From contig NC_091110.1 in assembly GCF_024713975.1 (NCBI RefSeq), forward strand, positions 18,257,501 through 18,321,500: a stretch of DNA of 64,000 bases, written 5' to 3'. This DNA is from Paralichthys olivaceus (Eukaryota > Chordata > Actinopteri > Pleuronectiformes > Paralichthyidae). The notes beneath the pieces are model-generated. The model did not search any database. It saw only the letters and a program-made list of their open reading frames with translations, and was not told where the DNA came from. This document shows positions 46,498-57,136 of this stretch, one piece after another (within the stretch, counting starts at the first letter, position 1; each line of letters begins with the position of its first letter). The position numbers and the translations under genes were made by a program.

Positions 46498-46503
46498 AAT
46501 AAA
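46498..46503 (+). terminator. rassf6 polyadenylation signal
   Basis: AATAAA 224 nt past the TGA stop; a second, GAATAAA, lies near 46519. Confidence 0.6.
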
Positions 46504-47629
46504 CTTTGTGATTTCATGAATAAATATAAGTTGTGGGACCAGCATGACCATTTCTGTTTTGTGTTCTTTTGTCTGAGCGTGCCGTTAACCAATTACAGTC
46601 AATTAATTAATTTACTTAAAAGTTTGAATTGATGAATAAAGTTATTATATCGATGACGACTCAAGTAAAATTTGATTTTTTTAAATCACGACCACTAAAA
46701 TGGTTTCTTATCTTATAATTCACCCCCAAATATCGTCTCTGTGTGTGTTCATCTATTAAACGAGTGGAATAAAATGATCTTCCAAACCTTGAAGCTGTTA
46801 AAGGAGAAATAAAAGAGGAAAGAGACTCGTGAAGGGAGCAAAGTGGAATCAATAAAGCTCTCTCTGTGTTTCTGTGCGTGAAACAGGATCCTGAGTGGAA
46901 AACACAGTCGTCCTAATAGTTAAATAATGGTGGAGTGCAGAGTGAGTTGTTCAGACTGTGTAAAAACCGGTCAGCCACCACACGGCCTCAAGTTTCCCTG
47001 CACCCACTCTCATTTTCCTATAAAGTGATGAAGAGTAACACGTTGTTTTACAAGGACTGAGGTTTCCAAACAGGCAGAGGAGTTTCAACTGGTCCATTAA
47101 GCTCAACATCGTCAGGGCCTCACTACTGAAGACGGGCCCTCTTCTAAAATCTTCTTTTAGAAGCAGAATATATTTAGTTTTTATACTTTTGAGTCGTGTG
47201 TGGCTGCATTTTATTTGTCCTTTTCCATTTTTCTTGTATTTTATTCCATTTCATTTCTTTTTGTTTTGTGTTTTTATCGGTTATATCCTCATATTTGATA
47301 TATTTATCTCGTGCACATTGAGTCTATATATGAAACATGTTGTATAATAATCTTGACTTGGATATTGTAGTTGTGTATTTTCCAGTTACAGACATTTGAA
47401 ACCTTTGGGTGTCGACCAGTGGTTTATGTTGTTTACATGTGTGTTTTCACGAAGCTTTAGTTTGTAATTGTCGGTCAGATGTTGTTGGTGTTCAATTTTA
47501 AACCAGCTTTGTGAGCTGAGGTGTTTCCTCTTGAAGTTGATCCTTCCATTAAAACATTTGTCTAAGGTTAAACTTATTTTCTTTACAGTTAATCTGTTTA
47601 TACGACAGAGGCTCCTCCCTCTTTGGTTG
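46504..47629. other. rassf6-astacin intergenic region
   Basis: AT-rich, with no coding sequence or repeat recognised. Confidence 0.5.
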
Positions 47630-47636
47630 TATAAAA
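47630..47636 (+). promoter_or_regulatory. TATA box of the astacin gene
   Basis: TATAAAA 53 nt before the ATG at 47689, leaving room for a TSS at about 47660 and a short 5'UTR. A TATA promoter fits a tissue-restricted secreted protease. Confidence 0.55.
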
Positions 47637-47688
47637 TCAAGACGGAAACCTCGGTGGTCTCGGTTACAGGATCTCCAACGAGAGGAAG

Positions 47689-49879
47689 ATGAGCCTGAAT
47701 CTCTTCTCTCTCGTCTTGGCCGTGCTGCTGAAGCTTTCAGCACAAAACGACTCTCTGGTAAGACACATACATTTCAATATTAAGTCTTAGATAACAAACA
47801 TCTCCGAAAAAAAGAAAGTGAATAACTAAATAAACGAGATAAAATTGTTTATAAGTGAGTAAAACAGAAATCTGTCCATTTAAACACATTCCACAATATT
47901 GTTTGAATCATTTCTTGGTCAGTGATTTCATTCAATGGACATTATCAGTGTACACTTTATATTTAAAGTATTTAGATCCTCATTAGCCGCTGCGTCCCCA
48001 CAAGTTTTAAATAATACCTCAAAATCTGAATACACAAGATATAAGACCTGTTGTTTGGACTGATGATGAAACGTTCCACAATATCTTCGTATATTTTGTC
48101 CTCACATATCTTTAATGTTTTTAACATTTTGTGTCTCTGGAGGTGCAGCTTCAAGATGAAGGTAATCAACTGTTCTCATTTTAAATATTGAACATATCTA
48201 AATCAATGTGCCTTCAATAGATCTTATCTTATCTTAGGTGTGAAAACCAATGAATCTCATGGTTTGGACATAACTTCAAGAATTCTGGAGGCTAATAAAG
48301 GTACGTTTTGGTTTATTCTGTGAAACGTGTTGTCGTCCGTTGACATGGTGCTCGTATGAACCGGTCTGGATCTGTTTCACGTCTCCAGGCATCGACCTCG
48401 TGCTGGTGGAAGGTGACGTCGCTCTCTCCAGGAACAGAAATGCCATCAAGTGTTGGAGCGGAAACTGCAAATGGACAAAATCCTACAAGGGGCTGGTTGA
48501 AGTGCCGTTCACCATCAGCGATTATTTCTGTAAGAGAGAATTTCATAGTTTCGTCTGTGTGTTTGTGTACAAAATAACTCAACAACCCATGGACGGACTT
48601 CTGCCAAACTTGGTGGGAACGTCACTTGTATGTGTACATCTACATGATTACGTTTTGGAGCTTTATTTTATTTGAGAATACATACTTCGACCCGTCAACG
48701 TTTTTATTTTATTCTGTAAACTGACGTTAATCTTGTTTCCATTGCAGATGACAGTGAAAGGGCCTCGATTAGGAAAGCCATGGAAACGTTCCACCAGAAA
48801 ACCTGTGTTCGCTTTGTTCCTCACCGCGGACAATCTGACCACCTGAGCATCGAGAGCGAAATGGGGTAAACGCAGAGTGGAAGTGGTTTAGTGTTGAAGT
48901 CGTCCGTCAGGGTCGGGGTCAAGTCACACTGTCTCTCACTGCGCTGCACAGATGCTGGTCCACCATTGGCAAAGACGGAGGCCGGCAGGTGGTTTCTCTG
49001 TCCGTGAACGGTTGTCTGGATCGTGGGATCATTCAGCACGAGCTCCTCCACGCACTGGGCTTCCACCATGAACACACACGGAGTGACAGGGACCAGTACG
49101 TCAGGATCAACTGGGGGAACATCCCAGCAGGTCGGGTCTAAGCTCAAGGAACTGGAACACTAGTATCCACTAATAAGAGATGATGGCAGTATTTTACAAA
49201 CGTATATTTATATTAATACGATTATATGTATGTTTATAAAAGAGGAAATACATGCATGTGATAGAAACGAGGCAACATTTATCAACACATGACTTTCAAT
49301 GATTTTGACCAAGGAAAAATTAGATGCATACGATACACATGCTTTTAATTAGGTAACTCCGAAGCTGATTCATGCATATTGTGTTTTATTGTTATATAGT
49401 TTATAATGTTGTATGTTGTATGTTTTAACAGTAAATGTATTCGACTTCCACAAAATGGACACCAACAACTTGAACACGCCATATGACTATTCTTCTGTGA
49501 TGCACTATGGAAGGTAACACCCCTTTATGTCATTTACATTTACAGTTCTATGGCTGCCGTTAATCTGTGTTTTTATTTTATTTTTATTTTTTTTCCAGGA
49601 CTGCTTTTGCAGAAACGTTTGGAGCAGAGACCATTACTCCCATCCCAGACTCCTCTGTGCCGATCGGACAGAGGGAGGATATGTCTGATATCGATATCCT
49701 CAGGATCAACAGATTTTACGGATGCAGTAAGTATAGAAATCATTAACGATAAAGTCACCGATGATGTATTATACATTATGATTTTTTAGATTCTTATATT
49801 TTAAACAAAAAAAGCCAATGGATGGATTTTTTTAAAGATTTGAACGTGATGATTCTTTTCTGTCTTTTCAGACATTTGA
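47689..49879 (+). CDS. Secreted astacin metalloprotease, six-cysteine (hatching enzyme/nephrosin) type
   Basis: Zinc endopeptidase made as a secreted proenzyme. Exons: 47689-47757, 48143-48161 (or 48149-48161), 48238-48300, 48389-48529, 48748-48865, 48952-49130, 49432-49513, 49599-49726, 49872-49879; 807 nt, 268 residues. Signal peptide about 1-19. The propeptide carries VEGD, matching the FxGD aspartate switch of astacins, then ALSR, after which maturation is likely. The mature domain is about 200 residues, the family norm. Seen: the extra cysteine pair KCWSGNCKW that defines the fish six-cysteine group, the zinc site HELLHALGFHHEH, the Met-turn SVMHY and the end INRFYGCNI. All catalytic residues are present. 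No CUB or EGF follows. Introns set it apart from intronless HCE genes; LCE, nephrosin and patristacin-like proteins are alternatives I cannot separate. The last exon encodes only Ile and stop beyond a split Asn. Confidence 0.88.
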
Positions 49880-50158
49880 AAGAAAAAGAAGACGACAATA
49901 TTGTATCTGCTGTTTTGATATGACTGATGTTGATTTAGTTAAATACAATTCCCACAATCTAAATATAAAGTAAATTGACATGAAAATTCACGGGGTGTGT
50001 GTCAAGCTTGTAAAAATGTGTTGTTTTAAATTATACTGAGCACACAAACAGAACATTAACAACACAAAATCTACCATGACAACAAACCACAAACCACAAA
50101 TCTCTGCTTAGGGTGACAAAAACAAACATTTTCTCTGGATCACCTTTTCAAAACAAAC
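49880..50158. other. Convergent gap between astacin and cystatin genes
   Basis: About 420 bp separates the two stop codons. Apart from the polyadenylation signal at 50159 nothing is seen. Confidence 0.5.
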
Positions 50159-50164
50159 TTTATT
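50159..50164 (-). terminator. Cystatin-gene polyadenylation signal
   Basis: AATAAA on the minus strand, 133 nt past the stop. Confidence 0.55.
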
Positions 50165-50296
50165 GAAAACCATCGTTAAAAATCCACCAGGCCACACACC
50201 CAGCTGTCAAACGTCCTGATACAAAAGAAACATCAACACAACATTGAGTGAAGAAGTCAAAGCTGTGGAGCTAAACTACCTTGTGAAAATGTGCGG

Positions 50297-52832
50297 TCAG
50301 TCGGAAAGTTCAGCTTTTTTGCACGTGTGGTCCTGCAGCTCATGTTTGTTGTTGCTCGGGTTGAAGGTCACAAAGAAGGAGCACTTCAGATGCTGCGGAG
50401 GAGGAAACGACAATAACTGTGATTAAGAAAATGGAAAAATCTCTGAACTCCAACATGCAATGCCATTTTATCACGAGACGGAAAATATAAAGATGGACGA
50501 CACGTCTCCGCCACCTCCCTTCGTACAAATACGTAGCCACAGTATCCTGGATATGAGTGCCGCCAGCTGTCAATCATAACGATTCACTCTGGAAATTGAC
50601 CACGTGCTCAAACATCGGTGTGATAGGAACTAGCTCAAAATGACAAAAACCACCAGGGGGCAGCAAGGATGATTTGGCCTCACTTTTAGAGAGCTGTCAT
50701 GTCGTCCATCTTTGTATTCAGTCTTTCGAATCTTGAAAACAAATGATTACAGATTTTGGTTGAGTATAATAAACACAGAAGCAAAAAACCTTTTTCTTCA
50801 AACTGCAGCTCTTCAGGTCAGAATTTTCGGACTTGAAGCACTTGGTTTTTCCCAAGAGAGCCTCGATCTTGAAGTTGATCATGTTGGTCACCTGATGATA
50901 CGACGAGAGGACAGAGGAGTTATGTGTTGTCATGTGCAGGGGACGTGAGTTCCTCTGTCTCTGAACGGGGAGGATCTAACCTGAGTCTCAGCAGCAATGA
51001 CGGAGACCAGCTTGTACAGGCGTTGGCTTTTGGTTTTCGTGTTGAAGATCTTCACAGCCTCTTCAGTCGCACTCAGAACTTCCGCTGATTCTGGGCTCCT
51101 CTCGAACCAGCCGCCCAGGAGAGACACTTTTTCTACGAAGAAAACACACACACAGTAAACTGAAATTCAAGCGTAATAACAACAAATGTGCACAAATAAC
51201 AGCACATCCATACACGTGCACATTCAGCTTTTAAGTGTTACGATGCTTTTCATGCTACTTCATCCAGTAAATGAGCTGTTTCTGTCCAGAACATCAGTCA
51301 GAGATTGGAAAATGAAAGAACTCCAAAGCTCCTGGATTATTTTAAACGCTTCCAAACCATCGTCCCCTCTTTGCCAAACCAAGCCTCCGTCTCCAGGCCA
51401 AGGAATAAAAAAAAAAAACTTTCTTGAGGAAAGAAAAGCAGCAGTTAGCGATAATCGTTCCAGCTCAACTCGAACTGATTTTTTGTTTTGTTTTCTGCAG
51501 ATATATGTTTTAAAAAGTGCATTCAGTGGCTCCAGGAAGTGGAAAGCGAGTCAGTGCATGACTTTTTGTCGACATTGAAACTTCTCTACGCTAATTGGAA
51601 TATAATGAAAAACCACAGAGCCTCAAACAGACATTCATGGTGCAGGGAAAATAAAGCCTGTACTGACTAATTTTTCATATGGTGCCACCAACAGTTATTA
51701 TCCCTAAAACAAAACCATTGAGTTAAAGCTACAATTTGCTGCTGTACTCGTGGAACATTTTGTGCGATTATAAATCTGAATACCAATGAACGTTTCTCTG
51801 CTCTCAGTGAATTCACTAACCACCGGTGTGGGACACATTTCTTGAATGGGTACCGAATGGAACTATGTTTCCTTTCCAAACCAAACTCCACCAACTTTCT
51901 GTGACGCCCAGCATGAGCTCAACTCTCTGACTCACTGTGCCCAACCTTTAAGTCACTGCGTAAACACAAAGGAACAACTTATTTTTGCTGTTAAATCAGA
52001 GACACGCCCTGTCAGAGAGAAATCCAAATGTACTCACAAATGAATCCAAAAATAGATGTCCTTTTCCTTATTTGTTGTGTTTAGATCATTTGAGTTTCAT
52101 TCACGGCTCCTCTGTAACGTTCTGTACAAACATGCTGTTCATCTGTTTGATTTCATTGTATCACAAGTGTCGAACTTGCAGAGTTGCACTTGTTTTGTTT
52201 TGCTGCTTTCTAGATGGTTAGTCATGATTCTCACACAGACGCTGATTCGCTGATGTCACTGTTGTATTGTTCATCCAAATCTATAAACAAATTCTTGCAT
52301 TTGGTGCCATGATGCTTTTTCAAAGATTTACCCAAGTAATACATCTCTATGCATTCCTTGTAGAAGCCTTGCCTCACTCGACTCAGCTTGAATTTATCTA
52401 AACTATCTTTTTATCCACGTTGAGATATATTGAGAAAGGAGTTATTAACATAGTCATTATCATACACTGGTGGGAGATACTTTACAAGAAGAAAGTCTAG
52501 ATGTGAGGTCGTGCTTTCCTGTTGTTAAACATTTGACTGTATCTTAGTGAGGAAACACATGAGACTCATCTGTGTAAATCCACAGTATTATAAGTGCATC
52601 TTTACTTAAATCTTTAAAGTAGTATTTAGTTATGAGCCAGTTTCTTGACTTTTAAAGAGTTTATCACTTTCTGAAGAACTACTGTCAGAAGTAGTTGTTC
52701 ATGCAGTGACACTCACACATCTTCCTCTCCTCATCACGTCTTACTTGTTGTGATGACCTCCTCCACAGGCTGATCTCCCATGCAGAGCTGGAAAGTCGAC
52801 AGACATATCAGCACCGACAGTGGGACAGACAT
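50297..52832 (-). CDS. Secreted cystatin-like protein (4 exons)
   Basis: Family 2 cystatin fold, normally a secreted inhibitor of papain-like cysteine proteases. Exons in transcript order: 52745-52832, 50981-51132, 50790-50891, 50297-50392; 438 nt, 145 residues. Signal peptide about 1-19 ([14 protein letters not shown]...). Seen: LLGGW near the N terminus, carrying the glycine expected in the inhibitory wedge, a helix region, [13 protein letters not shown], and four cysteines in the usual two-disulfide order (TKC, KSC, LKC, HTC). The first hairpin loop, normally QxVxG, reads QVTNM, and no Pro-Trp is visible in the second loop. Inhibition may therefore be weak or lost. The donor of exon 3 (AAG|GTTTTT) is poor. 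The order and phases agree with cystatin genes. It is not closely matched to cystatin C; exact orthology is unknown. Confidence 0.78.
50489..50713. mobile_element. MITE-like element with 14-bp terminal inverted repeats
   Basis: The ends are AAAGATGGACGACA (50489-50502) and its exact reverse complement (50700-50713). The 225 bp between have no ORF. The element fills more than half of the 397-bp cystatin intron 3. Internal CCACCAGGGGGCAGCA (50650-50665) is CTCF-like. A partial relative lies at 41880-41972. A target-site duplication could not be settled. Confidence 0.65.
51133..52744 (-). other. Cystatin intron 1
   Basis: 1.6 kb with no recognised exon or repeat. Confidence 0.5.
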
Positions 52833-53346
52833 CTTTGTACTTGGTGGCCTCGCTTGTGCTCCTCACACGTGGGAGATCTTTGGGATCTTGAGGAAAAGAG
52901 GTCAGATAAACATTAGACGGGATCTTAAAACGCTTCGCCAACCAACTCGCAGATGTTTCCACAACGAACTGATTGTGTCCGGGTCCAAAGTGAGAGCACA
53001 GAGAAAGAGTTCAACAACAAGAGCACAAGGAAAAACACAATCAGATGATGAGAAAAGGAAAAAAACAACATGCATAGAAAAGGCCACAGAGAAGGAAACA
53101 GTATTAAAAGCATGTATACCTTTCAGATATGGGACTCGACCTCGTGAATGCTGAAGCAGAAGCAGACTGAGAGAAATACTGTGAGCGAGGAAAGTAAAGA
53201 GTAAGAGGGGGAGGGACAGAGTTTCATTAGTGGACGTCATTCAATCTCTGGTATGTTTAACAAGCCAGTGAAGACTACACAACACCCAGTGACTGGCAGT
53301 GACATCACACAGGGATTTAACAGACATCAGCAGCTTTAGTGTGTCT

Positions 53347-53430
<84 letters not shown>

Positions 53431-54125
53431 CTGGATAGGTGGACGTGTGCCTTTGTGTTCACACACTTGTGTTCCTGTGCTCTTTGTGGGTTTGCATTCA
53501 TGCAGTCACATGGGTGGGTCTTCCTGTTAATTGTGACACGTGCATGACGGTGTGTGATTAAACAACAAAAAAAAAAAAACACGGTGTTCATCACTTTTTC
53601 GTATTAAACCAAAAGAAAAACTTTTATTGTATAAAATGCTTGGGGGAAAAAAAGACACGTGACCTGGAAGTAACACACAATAGAATAGATTTGAAAGGTC
53701 AACAGAATAGAACGGTGACGTTGGATAGATAGACAACTAAATTAAATATCAACTCAGTCATAAACTTTATGTTGTTGTTGTCTGGACTTAAACTGTCACA
53801 TAGACGTAAAAGAAAAAATGCATTCAGTCTAAACTGTAGAGTGAACGTGCACACAGAATATTACACATCAGAAACACTGGATGGCGCCAGTGCTGTTTCA
53901 TTCCCTATATTCAAAGGTTTTATCCAATATATATTTGAACCTTCCTTCCGAATATTCAAACATTAAATCTATGTGTTTAGATTTGATTATAGATATTTAA
54001 CTTTCATTCAATATATTCATCCTACATCTTAAATTCTAGACATTCATATTTTATTCTAAATGATATAAGATAAGATAAACTACTTAATATGTTCTGTCTG
54101 CTTATATGTTTACAACAGGGAATAT
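52833..54125. other. Cystatin-slc31a2 intergenic region, left part
   Basis: No gene recognised. Contains (TG)n at 53338-53429, poly-A at about 53567-53579 and AT-rich unique sequence. Confidence 0.5.
53338..53429. repeat. (TG)n microsatellite with TCTG interruptions
   Basis: About 90 bp of TG with three CTG-type interruptions. Confidence 0.95.
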
Positions 54126-54603
54126 ATAATATATAATATTATATTCGGTAGTATTTATATTCAGTAGTATTTATATTCAGTAGTATTTATATAAAGTACT
54201 ATTTATATTCAGTAGTATTTAGTAGTATTTGTATTTAGAAGTATTTATATTCGGTAGTATTTATATTCAGTAGTATTTATATTTAGTAGTATTTGTATTT
54301 AGAAGTATTTATATTCGGTAGTATTTATATTCAGTAGTATTTATATTCGGTAGTATTTATATTCAGTAGTATTTATATTTCGTAGTATTTGTATTTAGAA
54401 GTATTTATATTCAGTAGTATTTATATTCAGTAGTATTTAAATTTAGTAGTATTTGTATTTAGAAGTATTTATATTTAGTAGTATTTATATTCAGTAGTAT
54501 TTATATTCAGAAGTATTTATATTCAGTAGTATTTATATTTAGTAGTATTTGTATTCAGTAGTATTTATATTCAGTAGTATTTATATTCAGTAATATTTGT
54601 ATT
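54126..54603. repeat. AT-rich 16-bp minisatellite
   Basis: About 29 tandem copies of a unit close to GTATTTATATTCAGTA. Recurrent variants (TTCGGTA, TTTAGTA, GTATTTGTATTTAGAA) occur in blocks, suggesting higher-order duplication. It ends abruptly about 100 bp before GC-rich promoter sequence. Confidence 0.95.
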
Positions 54604-54732
54604 TGCTCTGATCCGCCGCAGGGCTCCGAACACCTTCGGCTTTCTCCGTCGATCACGTGACTCTGATCTCTTCCGTAAACAAACCCAGGGGCGGATGATC
54701 TGCTCCACGCATGCGCACTGTCTTATTCAAAC

Positions 54733-54774
54733 ATGGCCGCCAGCTGCTCTCTGTGTGTGTGTGAGCGACATTAA
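54733..54774 (+). other. Possible short upstream ORF before slc31a2
   Basis: ATGGCCGCC... encodes 13 residues (MAASCSLCVCERH) and stop. It matters only if transcription starts upstream of 54733. Confidence 0.3.
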
Positions 54775-54861
54775 CTGGATGTTCGCTGTGTAAACATCTG
54801 TGTCAACATCTGTGTAAACATCTGTGGCTGAAGACGGAGACATCTTGAGTTTCCGGATCAT

Positions 54862-55101
54862 TTGAAAAAAACACTTCAACGTCTCAGTCTGAGCCGCCGC
54901 GGCTCTTTGTTCGCGGCCTCCGGGGAGAACTCCATTACCCGGCGTCCCTCTGGTGAGTTGCGGGCGCTCCCCGCTGTGTCGGTGCCTTCCCCGCACCGGA
55001 GGCTCCGGACCCGCAGCTCCTGCCCGGGCAGAGAGCTCCTGAGATGGGCCACTGAAGAGAGAGACGCCGCCCTGCGAGTCCTCCAAGCGAGTCCACCATG
55101 A
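54862..55101 (+). other. Possible upstream ORF overlapping the slc31a2 start
   Basis: A 79-codon frame whose TGA (55099-55101) overlaps the presumed slc31a2 ATG (55098-55100) as ATGA. The peptide is Arg/Ser-rich with no recognised domain, as expected of GC-rich leader sequence. Confidence 0.3.
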
Positions 55102-57066
55102 TGTCTGTGAGTTGTGGGTTTTTGTAGTTTCCCCGCAGTGTCGAGTTGCGGTGAGCTCGCGCGTTAACGCGGGTTTAAATGTTTGCGTTGTGTTGAGATT
55201 CACTCGTTTATTCTGTTAAACTGTTTTCACAGTGATAAATAAATCTCCCGGCTCGGTTTGTTTAGAGACACGTTTAACTGAGGATGAGCTGAAGTCACCT
55301 GAACTTACTTTAAAAGTTTAGAAGACGATTTGCTTTTTGGCTCAAAATGTTTGTGTTCGTAATCTTTGCAATCAAATCCTTCAGAGGTTTAAATTGTGTA
55401 ATTGTCCATCAATTCATTCAATACTAAACTATTTTACAAATCAAATAATTGATTTGTTTAGTTTTTATTGTTCTAATTGATTAGAATTTCATTATGAAGG
55501 TTTTTTTTCTAAAGTCCCTTAAACATACTTTATAAACTATTTGGCTCCTACATTTTAAAAAGTACATCTTGTAAAATCCTTACAGGTTTATATTGTGCAG
55601 TCGCCCAGCCCTACGTTCAAAACTTTGCTATTTTCCAAAGTAAATAAAGGATCATTAGGAAAAACCACTTCGTACAAAATATCCCCAAATGTTTTTGACA
55701 TGTGGGACAAAGCAAAGCGAAACACTTTTGAAAGTTTTTCTAGTGAAAGCACTCACCTCAGAGTTTACCTGGAAGTCTCTCACCTGAGTTTCAGATGGGG
55801 TTCGACACAGAGGCTGACACTGGTCACCACCAAGGATTGACTCAAGTTGTTCATATCTGACTTTCTGCTGTGTCACTGTGCCAAATTGAGTTGTTGGATT
55901 TGATCATAAGAACAAAATTACAGGTGGATTTTAATAGGAGAACTTAATAGTTAATAAATAAAACAAATCTATTCTGTATAACCAGTTCCCTCAACTGGCT
56001 TATTCATGTTGGTATGCGATCACTATTTCCAAACATAACATTGAACTCACAGGTTATCTCATAACATTTGTCAGCATGGTGACGGTGACATCAGTGAAAA
56101 TTACATCTGGTAGGTAAAGAACCACAAGACGTGTTTTAAACAAACCTCAACGTTAACAATTCGAGCTCGTGAGCGAAAACTAACGTTGAGCATCGAACCT
56201 GTCATCCAAACTGATCATTTTAAACACCCGTTGCACTTGATCATTAACTTGCTACACCCAAAATGTACTAGATATTTTGGGTGTGCCTACTTTTGCCTCC
56301 TCTGTAACCTATTAAAGAAGCAGTTGGCTTGTTCACAACGTTGGCATCATCTAATTACAGTTTTTTTCCCCCAATGGATGTCATTGGATTCCTAGATCAG
56401 TGGTTACCGTAGTGAGTTTGTTGTTATGATCACGCTGAAATGATGATTTAGAAAACAAGAGTCACGCTGGAGTTGAAAAGCTTCAAATAGACGTCCTGGT
56501 TACGTGATTTAAAATATCGGAACCCTATGAAGCCTCTGAATGGAGCCTCACACTCTGAACAACATGCACAGCAGTGGCAATTTGGGCCATGAGCTGCAAA
56601 CTTGTATTACCTACAACTCTGCCAAGGAGTTTTTTGGGTGATTGGATTGTTAGTCAGCAAGATAAAGTAAGAATGACAATGGATGTATTCAAAACCTGGA
56701 AGCAGGAAATGAAAAAGGAAACCTTCTCCCTATTCCAAGTCCCTGAGCCATCAACCTCATTCTGAGGCTGAAGCTGCATAGTGTTGCTCTAAAACTGTGA
56801 GTTTTGACATCTTCTCTGATCTAATTAATAATACATGTGTTTTCAGTTATTCTGTGAAATGACAGATAAACTGTTTATCTTTAATAAGATTAATAAGACT
56901 GATTAATATTTAGTTCGATTGATGACAGTAGTTTTAAAAGCCTGATTATTGCTGCACTGACATGAACACTGCAGGCTTCATTTTGACTTTCTCCAATGGG
57001 CAGCTGGTGAGAAAAAGTCAAACTTGGACAGATGGTGACTCTGAGAGTCTGACAAGGACTCAGCAC

Positions 57067-57136
<70 letters not shown>

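Larger units (their letters stand above)
54640..55106 (+). promoter_or_regulatory. slc31a2: GC-rich promoter and 5' region of slc31a2
   Basis: An abrupt shift to CpG-rich sequence, with an NRF-1-like GCATGCGCA (54709-54717) and ACATGGCCGCC (54731-54741), resembling a YY1 site. There is no TATA box. This is the pattern of a housekeeping promoter. A donor-like CTCTG|GTGAGT near 54951 may end an alternative noncoding exon. Confidence 0.5.

Noticed and set aside
54126-54603. CRISPR-like array of regular repeats
   Set aside because: Repeats are directly tandem with no unique spacers, in a vertebrate genome. It is a minisatellite.
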